Positions 30,271 to 42,900 of a stretch of DNA of 64,000 nt are shown one piece after another; position 1 is the stretch's first letter; each line of letters starts with the position of its first letter. The position numbers were made by a program, and so were the translations under genes. The notes beneath the pieces are model-generated. The model saw nothing but the letters and a program-made list of their open reading frames with translations. It did not search any database and was not told the origin of the DNA. The DNA is taken from the NCBI GenBank assembly GCA_000333855.2, contig CM007344.1, forward strand, positions 222,331 through 286,330. The letters are read 5' to 3'. Source of the DNA: Endotrypanum monterogeii (taxonomy: Eukaryota > Euglenozoa > Kinetoplastea > Trypanosomatida > Trypanosomatidae).

Positions 30271-33200
30271 ATGCCGCGCACTTCGTCGCCACGAATTGCA
30301 TCGAAAGCGGCGTCGACCCCTCGATCCCGCTCTCCGGTGTCAACGCCGCTGGCGGTGGCGGTGGGTCTGACGAGCACTATGCGTCGGCCGCGCTCGCAAG
30401 GGAACAGCACAAGCTCACCAGCGCATCTGAGCATGCGTCCCGGTGGAGCTGAAAGTGTGGAGACGAGTAGCGTACAGAGCTGCGGAACTTCGCCTAGCGA
30501 ATCCCCGAGCGCTCGAGCACTAAGCTCACAGCACTCAACCCCACCTGTCGCCAAGCTCTCGCCCATATCCCCACAGCGTACGAGTCGGCCTTTGAAAAAT
30601 GAAGCCGGGCGTTACAGTGCTACCGCTGGGGCACCCGCCCGTGCTCCCGTCTCGCTGACTTCCTCCGTGGCGCGTCGTGGTATGCGCCATGGCCGCGGGC
30701 GTAGCCCCACCTTAGGGATTACCGATGCCGATGCTGTCCGTGCCGCCCGCGAGTTCTCGATGGAAGCCTACCGTAGCATCCACCAGCGCAAGTTCATGTC
30801 CGCTAACGAGGAGCTGGACTTCCTGCGAAAGGACTTTGTGTCGTCCCGAAAAACGCTCGCGTTGCTTCATGAAGAAAATTATCGCCTTGATAGAGAACTC
30901 CTGACTCGGGCCACCGAGGTTCAGGACCTTCAGCGAAAACTAGAAGATGTGCAGCGGGAAGACAAGCCAAGGGTACTGGGTAACAGCAGGCAGACCACCA
31001 CCACCAGCAACAGCTACCAGAGAGAAAACTACGCTAGTGGGGAACAGTGCGATGCCCTCACGGCGCCACACACTGGGGTAGGCATGGGTAGCCAAAAGAA
31101 CGTACACCTCGGCCCCACCAGTGAGGAAGAAAAATGCGATTTGTGTTGGCCGCTCAGAGACGTCGATAAGAAGGACACATCACCGACGACGATGACACCT
31201 ACACGAATCTCTGCCCCTGGCACGAGTCTTTCCCTTTACGCAGTGAGTGGGAAATGGAAACGCGGCGCAGCTTCCGGCAAGGGAGGGTCTTTCGGTGACC
31301 CAAACGGCGCCGATGTCCAACAGCTCGTTCGCGAACTTAGAGCCAACCTAGCCCGTCGTGACACCTCACTGAATGAGCTACAGATGCAGCTTGGTGCGCA
31401 GCAAAACATCCGCAGAACACTGGAAGCGGATCTGCATAGACTACAGGGAGACCTTTCCGAAGTCAAAAAACAGAGAGACGCGCTGCAGGCGCAACTAACA
31501 GCGCAGGAAGAACTACGCGCTGCCACAGCGACGCAGGTCGGTGGCCTCGAAATGCAATTGCAGCAGCTTAAAAATGAAAAGGAGGATGTACAGCGTCGGT
31601 TGACAACAGCGGAGTTGCTCTATGAACACACGAGTTCTCGGGGTAGTACCGAATCCCCTTCCTCCGCAGTCGGCGCTGATGGGAAGCGTGCACAGACGCA
31701 AGAGGAAGGGCTTCGGGACCAACTGCAGCTGTACCGATCCAAATGGCAAGCCGCAGAAAATCAGATGGAACACCTGCACGAGCGCATCTCCCAGCTTCAG
31801 CGTCAGCTCGTCGCTGGTAAATCAGGTGAGGCGGTCACCTTTGAGTCGCAGAAGACTGTAGCCTGTGATGCGAGCAGTGATGTACGGGCAATTATAATGG
31901 ACGCCAAGAACACTGCCGATGTGGCAGCGCTGCGCCGACAGCACCAGGAGCAACTGCAGCTCCACATTGAAGAAGTCCAGCGGTTGCAGCGGCGGCTTGA
32001 GAGGGCGCGAGAAAACGCCACCTTCCATGAAGATCAGTTGCGTCAGCAGCGGCAGGACGATGCGCGGCAGCACCACAGCGAAGTGCAGATGCTACAAACA
32101 CAACTCCGTACAGCCCAAGGTGAGCTTGTCCAGGCCCAGCAAGACCGGGAGCATCTCGCGCGGCAACTTCGGCGCTCCACGGAACAGGAAACCACCGTTG
32201 AAGTACTGCGTGGTCAAGTCGACCAGCTAAAGCAGCGACTCGGGGAAGTAGGGACAGAACTGGCTCAGATACGCGGGAGAGAAAAAGAAATGTCCCTGCA
32301 GGTGCAGCGCGAGCGGCTGGAGCGAGCCAAGGTAGAACACGACTTTGAAGCAACACAGGAGATGCTGAAGCGCGAGAAAACAGAGGCACAGTTTCTGCGA
32401 GAGGAACTGAAGTTGTCACGCGAGCAGCTTGGGATGCACGAAGCCACCGAAGCGTCGATGCCGATTGCGGGGCAAGATCGCCCCTCGCTCTCCTCCAAGG
32501 TGGCTCCCGGAACTACCGACTTAAGGGAAAACAAATATCAGCGCAGCGCACGCATCACCGGCTGCACGTGCAACGCCGAGGGTGATGCTGAGACGCTCTC
32601 CTCAGAGCTAAAAGGCTACGTGAGTCTCATGCGAGTGAACACGGCCTTGCAGCGGCGCATCGGCGAGCTAGAAAGAGATGTCTCGATTCTCCAGTGCAGT
32701 GGCAGTAGTAAACCAAGAAGCAGCCATACCACGAACGATGAGGGGCTGAAGCTGGTGCAACCAACGACTCCAGAAGGTATGCATTCCGCGGCAGCCACCA
32801 CGCCTTCACAACCCGAGCTGGAGAGAGTAGCCCACCTTCAAGAGGAGCTCAGCAGGACCCTGCAGGCACACCACTCGCTCGAGGCAAGCTTGGAGGAGGT
32901 CATGAATGAAAGACGTCAGTTGATCGATGATAACCGGGTGCTCGCGAGCGGCATCGAGCTCCTCGAGAAACGGATTCGAAAGTCTCGAGCAAAGCGCGTG
33001 CAACAAAAAAACGCGGGTGATACTCACAGCCCCCAAAGAGAGGTGCGGCCACCGTGCGCGGGAGCAACGGGCGTGCAGCCCCGCGGACACCTCGACGTCG
33101 TCGAGAGGCCTCCCCAGGAAAACGCTCATCGGAGTTCAGACATGTCCATACGTGACAGTCGTCTGCGCAGTCGCCTGCAGACAGCCCGTACTCAAGATCA

Positions 33201-33795
33201 AGACGTTGTCTTGCGGTGCAGCGACGGTGGAAATCTACTGCAAGCGCAGCCAAAGCAAGTAGATGACAGCGAAGCGGTGAAACAAAACGCGGGCCCTGTA
33301 TGCCACGGTCGCCGAGGTCATTGTGACAGCACTGCTGTGACTAGATGTGATGAACGGCTAGCGTCAACCGCGCCTTCTGCCGTCGCTCAAGGTGTCAGTG
33401 TGGCTGAGGTGGCGGATCGCACCGATGCTGAGTGTCGCTGTTCCCGACTATTGAGGGTGGAGGTGGCCGCCAAGATCGTCCCGCGGTGCGAAACCCAGGC
33501 GGAGTCAAAAGATATACCCACCGCATTGAACCCTTCTTGCTCTTCCCCTACCCCTCTTCCGTCGCCTTCACGTGAGCTCAACGCTAACAGGACAGCGCCG
33601 CGGGCTGAAAAACATAGTACACCCGAAAATGTGAAACAACTACCGAAGCGCATCTCTCCGCCACAACTTCGCTCTTCCTGGAGTGGGGGGGTGTATGGAA
33701 GTATCCTTCCACCGGTATTTTATCCCCCTCTCGTGGCGCATAGCTGGGAAACACTCGCCCTCGAAACCCCTCACCAGCACCACTACAGTAGCTAA
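30271..33795 (+). CDS. Long coiled-coil protein, unknown
   Basis: A 1,174-residue protein. The start is fixed by the acceptor 9 nt upstream. Residues 1-150 are Ser/Pro/Arg-rich and basic, likely disordered. From about residue 155 (FSMEAYRSIHQRKFM) the sequence turns into long heptad-rich helices with many Gln, Leu, Glu and Arg, interrupted near residues 230-340 and again near 730-800, and ending near residue 910. The C-terminal 260 residues are low-complexity with scattered Cys and Pro, ending in an aromatic/proline motif (GSILPPVFYPPLVAHSW). No motor, kinase or membrane segment is seen. Such proteins in trypanosomatids are usually cytoskeletal: basal body, flagellar attachment or centrin-arm parts. 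That role is inference from structure only. Confidence 0.75.
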   Translation: MPRTSSPRIASKAASTPRSRSPVSTPLAVAVGLTSTMRRPRSQGNSTSSPAHLSMRPGGAESVETSSVQSCGTSPSESPSARALSSQHSTPPVAKLSPISPQRTSRPLKNEAGRYSATAGAPARAPVSLTSSVARRGMRHGRGRSPTLGITDADAVRAAREFSMEAYRSIHQRKFMSANEELDFLRKDFVSSRKTLALLHEENYRLDRELLTRATEVQDLQRKLEDVQREDKPRVLGNSRQTTTTSNSYQRENYASGEQCDALTAPHTGVGMGSQKNVHLGPTSEEEKCDLCWPLRDVDKKDTSPTTMTPTRISAPGTSLSLYAVSGKWKRGAASGKGGSFGDPNGADVQQLVRELRANLARRDTSLNELQMQLGAQQNIRRTLEADLHRLQGDLSEVKKQRDALQAQLTAQEELRAATATQVGGLEMQLQQLKNEKEDVQRRLTTAELLYEHTSSRGSTESPSSAVGADGKRAQTQEEGLRDQLQLYRSKWQAAENQMEHLHERISQLQRQLVAGKSGEAVTFESQKTVACDASSDVRAIIMDAKNTADVAALRRQHQEQLQLHIEEVQRLQRRLERARENATFHEDQLRQQRQDDARQHHSEVQMLQTQLRTAQGELVQAQQDREHLARQLRRSTEQETTVEVLRGQVDQLKQRLGEVGTELAQIRGREKEMSLQVQRERLERAKVEHDFEATQEMLKREKTEAQFLREELKLSREQLGMHEATEASMPIAGQDRPSLSSKVAPGTTDLRENKYQRSARITGCTCNAEGDAETLSSELKGYVSLMRVNTALQRRIGELERDVSILQCSGSSKPRSSHTTNDEGLKLVQPTTPEGMHSAAATTPSQPELERVAHLQEELSRTLQAHHSLEASLEEVMNERRQLIDDNRVLASGIELLEKRIRKSRAKRVQQKNAGDTHSPQREVRPPCAGATGVQPRGHLDVVERPPQENAHRSSDMSIRDSRLRSRLQTARTQDQDVVLRCSDGGNLLQAQPKQVDDSEAVKQNAGPVCHGRRGHCDSTAVTRCDERLASTAPSAVAQGVSVAEVADRTDAECRCSRLLRVEVAAKIVPRCETQAESKDIPTALNPSCSSPTPLPSPSRELNANRTAPRAEKHSTPENVKQLPKRISPPQLRSSWSGGVYGSILPPVFYPPLVAHSWETLALETPHQHHYSS

Positions 33796-34856
33796 AGGAG
33801 AAGCGAACGGGAAAAGGATGTTATGCAACAACGACAACGCAATAGATGAGTAGCCTCGTGCGTCTGACGGGGGAATTGCATCCCCGCCCCCTCTTCCTTT
33901 AACCTTCTTTTTTTTCCACTGATATTTCTTGCCATTAGACGCACTGTTGGACCTTGTCGGGACCCCCTGTCTCCCAGACGTGTACACGCACCCGTCGCAG
34001 CACGGCCCACACCTGAGCACTATTGCAGGGGAAGGAGAGGGAGGGTGGGCCTTTAGATGCAAAGAACTGCCGAAGGGGTTTTGGAAGGAAGCATCGCTTC
34101 GTAAGATACCTCTCGAAGACCAAGACACATCATGCAAAAACATGTAACGCGAAGGCGTCGCTGCTGTAGAAAATGCGTGGAAGGGAGAAAAAGTGGGCAA
34201 TAGTCTCTAAGGGGGAAGGAGAGGTCAGGCTTACTTGTGTGTTCGAGTGCCCAACGGCTTTGCATCGAATCTCTACCCTCGCCTTTCTTCCCGTCTTTGC
34301 TCTGTCAGCTGACATTAGGGTTTTTCGAGTTCAACGCACACACACACACACACAAGAAGACCTCCTGTAAGGATGATATTTGCAATCCCCCCCCCATCCC
34401 AGTTCCTCCCTATTCCGTGCACATTCATACCGTCACCAAAAAAAATAAACATGGTGGAGACGCAGAGTGAAAAATATACGGTCAAATAGTTGACTGTTGC
34501 TGCTGATGTTCCTTTTTTTTTTTTTCTTGGGAGAGAGAAGACGACGACTGCACCTCAACTGTACTGACCCGATAGTGGAGAACACGCCAGGACACACGTG
34601 GGTATCCCATTAGTGTAACCTGTACCCCCATCCCACCCCACACACACACTCCGTTTGTGATCATATCATCTATATCGCCCCATTTCATCGCTGTATTTTT
34701 TTTTTTTAATACTGAGTATCATTTCTATCTTCTGGCCTGCCCCTCCGCCGTGGATATCTTGTCGCTGAGCTGTGCCGCCTAACCGAACCCCCCCTTTCCT
34801 CCTTCTCGCACACGCACAAAACAAAAAAAAAATATTTTCCAAGGAGGCAAGCACCC
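33796..34856. other. Intergenic spacer (1.1 kb)
   Basis: No gene seen. CA repeat near 34337-34355, T homopolymers near 34511-34525 and 34697-34708, a C/T tract near 34787-34808 and AG at 34842-34843 just before the next ATG. Confidence 0.5.
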
Positions 34857-35954
34857 ATGTGGAAAACGATGATTCGCTGTCTGTGCAGGCGCAGCGTACT
34901 CCCGCTATGTGGAGTTTCGCCCATCTCTAGCTACTCGCATCACTGCACCGATGTGAAGCATGTCACAAAAGTTGTCGCAGCAGGTACGGAACCCGCCGCA
35001 GTCACCCGCCTGACCTCACTCATCCGCTGCGCCGCTGTGGATGTGTCACCCACCTCCTCACTTTTTGTTCCTCGCCGCTTTTTCTGGAATCCCTTCGCGT
35101 CGGACACCAGAAGCGCCCCCTCTGCAACGCATCGCGCCGACGAGAAGCGCGCAAAGATGACGGAAAAGGCTCATCAAGACGCCGAAATGGAAAATGAGCA
35201 ACTAATCGGTGTGTGCCTAGACCTCCTCGAAATATGCAGGGCCAACGGCGTCGGCTCAGCCTCATCAAGCATACTCGAAGGTCACACACGTGATCGCATC
35301 TGGGAGCTCGTGGACGTCCTCCTCCACGACCACCACCGATCCCCGGCAGAGCTGTTCGCTCTTGTCTACTCCGCACTCTGTATGCCTGCCGCGCAGGAGC
35401 ACAGACAGGTGCAGCGAAACCTATTGGTGGTTCTTCGCTCTTTTATTCCCGATACACTCTACCGCGTGTTTGAGAGCGTCGATCTCATTGTGACACACGA
35501 TGATCCGCAATCTCTGCGCCAGCGCGACACGCTCATGAAATTTATGCAAGCCCAGCTTGGCGATCTCCGTGTGCCAGACAACGGTTTAGCGGAGGAGGAA
35601 GTGCTCTCGGTGTATGTGGATGACATGAAAGCAATGTTCCCGTCGCTGCAGAGCTGTCCAGCGTGGCAGGTGGTGGAGCGCGATGCCGTCCAGATAGCCC
35701 TGAAGGCGAAAATGTTTGCACTGATCCGTCGACTCTGCGCTGAATTGGACGAGGGCGGAACGGGCAAGGTAAAACTCAGTGATGTGCGCTTGACGGCGGA
35801 GCGCGTCTTGGGGGAAGACCAGGCAGCGCTCCTGCTTGAAGGAGCGCAGGCAGATCAGGAGGGGAGGATAGCCTACTCGCATCTTGTATCCCTGATCACA
35901 CGGCCACCACCGCAGAAATCGACAGAGGCAAAGTCAACGGAAGGGGTAAAATGA
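34857..35954 (+). CDS. Probable mitochondrial protein with EF-hand-like C-terminus
   Basis: A 365-residue protein from the ATG at 34857, 14 nt after a plausible acceptor AG. The first 20 residues (MWKTMIRCLCRRSVLPLCG) are basic and lack acidic residues, which suits a mitochondrial presequence; a second basic/aromatic block (PRRFFWNPF) follows near residue 70. The middle, about residues 100-270, is helical with many Asp/Glu/Leu and no motif I know. At about residues 285-350 there are two helix-loop-helix units; the first loop, DEGGTGKVKLSD, is close to an EF-hand, the second, DQEGRIAYSH, is shortened. Calcium binding would need testing. Alternative: an LETM-like or other mitochondrial calcium-linked factor, without direct support. 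Confidence 0.65.
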   Translation: MWKTMIRCLCRRSVLPLCGVSPISSYSHHCTDVKHVTKVVAAGTEPAAVTRLTSLIRCAAVDVSPTSSLFVPRRFFWNPFASDTRSAPSATHRADEKRAKMTEKAHQDAEMENEQLIGVCLDLLEICRANGVGSASSSILEGHTRDRIWELVDVLLHDHHRSPAELFALVYSALCMPAAQEHRQVQRNLLVVLRSFIPDTLYRVFESVDLIVTHDDPQSLRQRDTLMKFMQAQLGDLRVPDNGLAEEEVLSVYVDDMKAMFPSLQSCPAWQVVERDAVQIALKAKMFALIRRLCAELDEGGTGKVKLSDVRLTAERVLGEDQAALLLEGAQADQEGRIAYSHLVSLITRPPPQKSTEAKSTEGVK

Positions 35955-36927
35955 ACGCAGCGAAAGGGGTCACAGGAATGTAGAGCGAGGTGTGGGGGAC
36001 ATGGGCACTCGCTAACAAAGAGGGTCGATGCCCACCGTAGGTGTGAAATGACCTGATGCCACATCGCTGCTTCCTAGCGACTTTTTGAGGAAAAAAAAGA
36101 GTGCAAAAGAAAGAAGAAGAAAAAAAAAAAGATCACTATGGGTATGCAAGGCTATCAACGTGGCCGAGTAGAAAAGCAACCCATATGCATTCAAGTGGGA
36201 GGGAGGCAGGCAAGCAGGCAGGGGGGATGCACAACCGGGTAGGTTGGTGGGAGGGAGGGGGGGGGGGGTAACATTGAACGATGAGCAGCTGTGGTGCGGC
36301 TTTGGCCTTCCTTTCTCATCTCCTCCTCGGCATGGCCAACTCGCTTTCTCTATCTCGACAACAACTCCAACACACCTCACTATGTTTCCCTCTCCTCTTC
36401 TCCCACTTCTATTTTTTTTTTTTTTCTTTCACCCTCGTTCCCTCAACCCTGTGAATTGGGTTGTGCAGGTACTCTGCACTCGCGGTATGGTGAAAAAAAC
36501 ATAACATACACGCAAACATAACACACGAGACACAAGACCGAAAGAGAGAGAAATCGATATTCATGATTGCCCTCGCAAGAGCAGGGAAAGATATATATAT
36601 ATATATATATATAATAACACGAGTGTTTTTGAAGCTCTCTGCTAAACCTGCCTACCGACACACACATACACGTACACCAACATATACAGCTGATAGTAAT
36701 ACATACATACATACATACATACATTTATATATATATATATATATATATATGTTTATGTACATATATACATAAGCACATCCATACAGCGGTGTTTGCGTGT
36801 ACACACACTAGATTTGTATGTTGTGCACTCTTATCCGCCCTCTTTCCCCTTCACGAAAGTACAGTAGCACGCGCACGTGCGGCACTCACGCCTCATACCT
36901 GTTCATCCGTTGAACATTACCTATAAA
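35955..36927. other. Intergenic spacer before the giant gene
   Basis: No gene seen. It contains an A/G-rich stretch (36090-36132), a strong G-run block at 36236-36268 that could form a G-quadruplex, T-rich tract 36410-36426, (TA)n at 36591-36613 and 36727-36751 with a CATA repeat between, and a C/T tract at about 36830-36852 followed by AG at 36858-36859, the probable acceptor. Confidence 0.5.
36727..36751. repeat. (TA)n microsatellite preceded by (CATA)n
   Basis: A pure TA run directly after a short CATA tetranucleotide array (about 36700-36725). Confidence 0.8.
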
Positions 36928-39900
36928 ATGGATGGTGTTTTTTTTCTCTACCCAGCGACGCCACACTTCCTCCTCGACCCGCAGCACGCCAACCTGCCAC
37001 CCAGCGAACACACGACCTCCTCATCAGTGGCGCCTTCGAGTGCATCTCCTTCTGTTATTGTACTCACGCCACCGCGTCGCCACATGGTGGCGTCCCCTAC
37101 ACTAGCATCATGGAAACCAGTACGAACGACGGCGCAGCACCAGCAACCACCGCCTGTCGACTTAGATGTCCTGAAACACCTTTATGTGTCCTACCCAGAC
37201 GCATTCTTTTTGTTGGCGTCTGAGCCGGATCCACCCGTGCCTGCGTCGAGTAGTGACTCTGCAATGTGGTCAGCGGAGTGGCAGCAAGCGTACAACAACG
37301 TGCAGCTATTTTTTCAACAACCGAATGTATGCCTGCGTACGTGCTGTCTCACTCTCGGCGTAACGGCCGTAACCGCCTTTGTCCCTCAGCCTTCGTCGTC
37401 GCTGCCGCCTCCGCCGGGAGAGTCGCAATGGGCAACTATCGAACAGAAGCAACCAAGGCGGCACGTCCTCCACCTCAACTCGTCGATTGCACCCGAGGTG
37501 ATGCGGCGACAACCTTGGCTCAAAAAGCTTCACGAGTACCCGAGCACCCTCTTCACTGTCGCCCAAGTGGCCGCTGCAGTTTTCTTCACGGCGGCACATG
37601 TGCCGTCAACGTCACGACAGCAACCCCCGCCGCAGTGTTTCCGCATGACCACCAGCACAGCGCTTGAAGTCGCCGCACAGTGTGAGTGGGTGGGGGAAAC
37701 CGAGCTCGCCGGAAGTCTTCTGGAATGTGTGGCTCGAGTCGTCTGTGCAAGGGAACGTGACTCGATCTGTGTGGCTCGTGCCTCCAACACGCAAATCAAT
37801 CCAGGAGCGCTGCCGTCCGCCCCTCAATGGGTAGAAGCTCGCGGTGACAAGAGCGCTCGAGATGGTCTCTGGGTTGATGTCGCCGCAGAAACAAAAGCGG
37901 ATGGCGATGATGAGAATGCGTCACAAAATGACTGCATAGATGTTCTGCTAAGCGTGTCGGAGGCGTACTGCACGCACACGACAACCGGGGCTTCTACTGG
38001 GCCAACCGCAGCCCTCTACCCAGCGGCGCCTTCGCCGTCGTTTGCGTCACCAGTCGTCCCCACGAGCGTGATAAGCGGGTGCGTGGACATGCAAAGGCGA
38101 TGTTGTACACCTGCCGGACACCACCAAGGATCACTAGCGTCAACAGGGGCGTCGGACTTTCTTGCAACACCCACGCCTTGGTATGTGCCCGCGATCACAC
38201 ATCTCATTGTGTGCACCACCACGTCTCCTAGCGATTCAGACACGGTGGTACAAGCAGAGACCGGATACATGTGCGACATCCTCTCCTCCCTTATCCTGAG
38301 CCTACATCACAAGAGTCGCTCCCGGGGGAGTGACGGCGTCGTAAACCAGGTCAAGGTACAGTACAAGGTGCACCTGTGCATCAATGGGAGAGACATCATC
38401 AACGATGGTACAGTAGGTGTACCGGAAACATTCGGAGCGTCCCCTCCACTGGCGCCATGCAGCCTTGATGAGGCACTTTCGAGGCTCGGATCAAGCGCTA
38501 CTTGCGCTGGAAACGTCGATAGCCATGAACAACCCAATGGAAGCGGGGGTGGTGTTGCGGTGGCGCTGGACCGCGCCGGAGCAACACTTTCCCACCTTCA
38601 CTCTGCGGCGCATAGGCGGCGGCTCATATCCCTGCACGAGAGAAAGCGTCGTCGTCGTCAGGGCCAGCAGACAAGTCCGCTCCACAGTGACATCGAAGTA
38701 CCGAATCAAAACGAATCGCCTGTGAGCCTGTCAGGTGAACCGTTCGTCTCCACGTTCTCCGCGGTGCTTCTATGTGTGAATGAACGCAGCGTAGCGCAGT
38801 GGATGGAGAGTGGTCATCCACTGCTTGCAACTGCACACGAGGAGCAACAGAAACAACCGTCGCACCTTCACCATTTCTACGACACGCCCCTCTACGTCTG
38901 CGTGTTGCCCTCTGCCAGGGCCTCGCCGTCACAGGTGCAGCGGCGCCTCCTCGAAGCACAGTGGGTCGTTGGTGGACTTCCTGCCCTTCAAACCCTGTGT
39001 GCCCGAACTCACGGTTGCATTTTCTTGCACGAGAAAAACGGTACAGACAAGACGCTGGTGCATACGATGGCCAATCGAATACATGCATGGGCATCCGCGG
39101 TCTATCAAAGTCTCCATCTCTGTGTCTTCTCACAGTTATCAGAACCGCACAGTCGCGACGAGAACCGCTGGACCTCGACGGACTCGGGAAGCGACACCAG
39201 AGCCTCTGAAACGTCGCAAGAAACGGCTCCAATGTGCAGCCCCGCAACCCCACACTGCGCATTGTGCACACCTGCGACCGTGCTACAGCGCCACACGGGA
39301 ACGGTTCATATGCGGCTGTGGCGCTGCGCTGCGGCATCCATGTCGGTGCAAACACCAACGTCGCCGTTTCTTTTGTGCGATGTACTCATGGGATATTCGA
39401 CGAACTCACAGCACATCTTCTCCTTTGCTCGCCATACGAGCCCTCACAACAGCCTCTGTGGAGATAGCGATCACAGCGGGGAGTGGACGGTATCGCGTGC
39501 CGTTCGTGTAGAAACCCGTGTCGCACCCCTCGAGCCGGGACCCTTGCGGTTCTGGTTCGAAAAACAGGTTGCCCTTCACCGCGTACTGTACAATCTTGCA
39601 GGGCTGATCGACTCAGAGGTGGACCGGCTAAAGACCCTTTTTTTCGCGATAATGGCGACCAAAGGCCAGGATGAGGCTCAACTCGGCTTGAGAACAGTGG
39701 AGGAGCAGCAGGATGTAATGGACGCCCTTCAGCGCATCACCGCCTACACCGGCGGTACGAAACAGTGCGACGCTGCGCTACTCCACATACTCACACGCCT
39801 CCCGATATTAGGATCACTCGCCATCCGCCCGCCTACCGAGAGCACCATTGGGGCATGGCGGCCGTCACCCGCCGTGGAAGATGCGATGCTGCCACAAACC

Positions 39901-42900
39901 TTTCTGAGCGTATTAAGCGAAGTGGCTAAGCTATGTGGAGGGAAGCACCTCCAGCAGCAGAGAATTTACCAGCATGACGAGCCCATCACACCATCGACAA
40001 GGAACATATCAGTCGCAATGGCTCGCTTAGTGGACCTTGTATATTTAAAAGCACAGGCGCTTCAGATACATACCCTGCTTGCCTCAGGAGACGGAGAGTG
40101 GGTAGGTGCAGGGAGCGACAGTCTCCCAGCGGGGATACCGTCTCAGCTCAATTTGTCCGCCCCACTCAACGGAGCACACTCAGTCCTTGATTCTCGCATG
40201 GAAAATAGCCCCCCACACTTTACCGCTGGAGATGACAACACTCCTGCAACTTCTAGTCGCACAAAGCTGTCCGCAACTGGGGAAAAAAGGACCCGCGTGG
40301 AGGTGTTGACGCCGCGGTCACAAGACCTGGAGCGCTTCTCGGATCGCATCATCACACCATCGTGGCTGTCACGCGACCGCGTGCAGAGGAAAGGCCGAGA
40401 TGCCAGCACCCTACAAGGCGCGCCACAAGAAGCGCTGAAATCTCACCCACCACAAGAAGTGTCAGAGCGGAAAGGCTATCAAGTGCGGGTGCAGGCAACG
40501 GGCGCCGATGTAGAGAGAATACCGGAGGTGGTACCCCAAGCAGTGGAAGCGCACAGTGAGACATCTGAAGCGCTCTATATACGCCCCTGCAAAAACGTGC
40601 CGCCGTCACCACTCTCCTTTCTGCAACAGAAGACACAGCTACTCTTCGATGTTGGCCTTCCTTCTGGTGGCAGTGCCGACTCGGTTGCTGCCGAGAGGGA
40701 TGCAGTCAGGACAATGGTGGGAAGGCTTGGCTGCGATGACGACGTTCACGCGATCACCAATGCATCCCCCGCTATTGAGATGGCGGCCTCATGCACAAGA
40801 AGCGCAGGGCAGTATCCCCAAATGCCCTTGAGTGTAGGCCACAACGCCAGCAAGGGCAACCAGTCCGTCCGTCTCGCTAGTCCCAGTGAAACACGGCAGG
40901 CTAAAGAAGTTGGTGTCAATGCATCTTTCCGGCATGAGTATCCTGACGTGGCGATGCCTCCAGTGTCGCTGCCGCCACCATCGCCGTTCACAAAAACGGT
41001 GGCGTCCGGCATGGTTGACGAAAAGGAAGGGCAGCCAAGGGACAGGCCAGACGCAGCCGCAGTGCGTGCACAGGCCCGCCTGCCTGCGCAACTACCAGAG
41101 CAAGCCGCTGCTGCGTCAGAGGCGACGTCTCCACCATCGAGGAAAGACGCAAGCTCGACGACGACAGCCGATGCACCTTGGCCACCACCACCCCGGCCAG
41201 AGGCTCCACCGCCGCGGCCACCCTGCGACCTTCGGTGGTCGTCGGCCGCCCCACCAGGCGCACTCAGCGCCAGCACGCCCGTCTCCAGCATTCCAGCGCT
41301 CCTGGCTACTCACCTACCTGCCTCACAGGTGCTGGATAAATCCGCTATTTTGGAGGTTGTCAGCTATGCAGCAGGACAGCTGACAGTGGAAGTGCAAGAC
41401 CCCACATGTGCCGCCCTCGCAGCCCTTCAGGCGCCGCCACCACCACCACGCGCATCCCTCCACAAACGTGAGGATCGGCAGCAGCCGGCTGCCTATCTTG
41501 CACTTCTCTCGGTTGATGTCACAAGTAGTGCGCTTCGGCTGTGGGAGGTACTCCCTTGCGCCACTGACCTGCTTCTTGGTAGCACTGGGCATGTAACGGA
41601 GTTCAGCAAAGGACTCTTCGCCGAATTGCAGCCACGCAGAACACGCGATCGCCACACCTTCGTCTCCCGTGTACCACCATCTACAGTGATCGCAGCTGTT
41701 TACATTGGCTTACGTAGGGCAGCGATAGAGTGGGTGACGGTTGACGACATTCTATGGATGAGCGGCATCGCTGTTTCTTTAGAGTGTCCAGCACTAGATC
41801 AGGCGCACATCTCAGGTGTCCGGGCAGACGGCTTCACGCTGCATTGGATACCAACATCGACGCCGGTGAACATGGTCATCACAGAACTCGCGACGCCGCC
41901 AGCACACACACGCCCTGACGACGTCGCTGAGTTTCTCCCTGGCGACGCTGGAGAAATCAAGAAAATTGAGCAGACACAATTGAAGTCCCCTGCCATCATC
42001 GGTGGCCTCCATAGCGGCTCCATATATCAGGTGGAGCTGAGGCCACTGCACAGTGCACGCCGCATCGTCAGGGTAAGCCCACAGCAACCGAAGCAGGAGC
42101 TGGCGCTCCACACAGTAGTAGATGCCACTGTACGGGTTCGAAGGATGATAGCCGCAACAAGCATCGCTCTCTCGCCAGGTTACATGCGTGTGCGAGGTGT
42201 GACCCTCACACACTCGGCTGTCACAAGCGGCGGGGTTGCGAAGGAAGAAATTGTAGGAGTTCCCGCCAGCGCCGCGTCTGCGCCGTGGTGCCCTTGCATC
42301 ACAGGATATGTGGTGTGTCCCCTATTCAGCTACGCTACACCCGCATTACCTGCGTCTCTTCTAAGGAACTGTATCTCGTTCTGGGGCGAGGGAACAGTGA
42401 GCAGTGGGGCAGATGCTGAGGTCGGGCACGCGCCGGACTACCATCTGCGCTTGCACCTCTCCATACAGCCAATCCTTGCAAGAGACATCGGTGACTCTCG
42501 TGACGATAAAGTCGCAAGGGATCGATACAGCGGCGCGCATGGAGACAGTACTGACAGCAGCGGCTTCCAGCTGACCACCGTGCAGGACGAATCCGCGGCG
42601 GACCCGGTGGGAAAAGGCCAAATCCAAACTCGTCATTTCATGTTTTCGATGACGGCAGGCACGGCTGTGGAGGTCGCCGTTTCGCTGCGTATCCAGATGC
42701 GTGTAGAGCGTCTCACGGTGCAATCAGCGGCGATGACAGCCTCTTTATCAGGCGTCATTACCTCGCTGAACACGGTGGATGCATCGTCAGCGACCGGGGT
42801 GTCGATCTTCGACAGCATGCATTCAGATGCCCTTCGAGCATGTCTCGGTCCCTTCCACGTGTGCGGTCCCGTCTCCTTGGGCACGCCGAGCATGGACACC

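Noticed and set aside
38300..39100. Possible degenerate kinesin motor in the giant protein (IFLHEKNGTDKTLVHTM resembles a P-loop)
   Set aside because: The other motor-like words come in the wrong order and the P-loop lacks the GxxxxGKT/S form.
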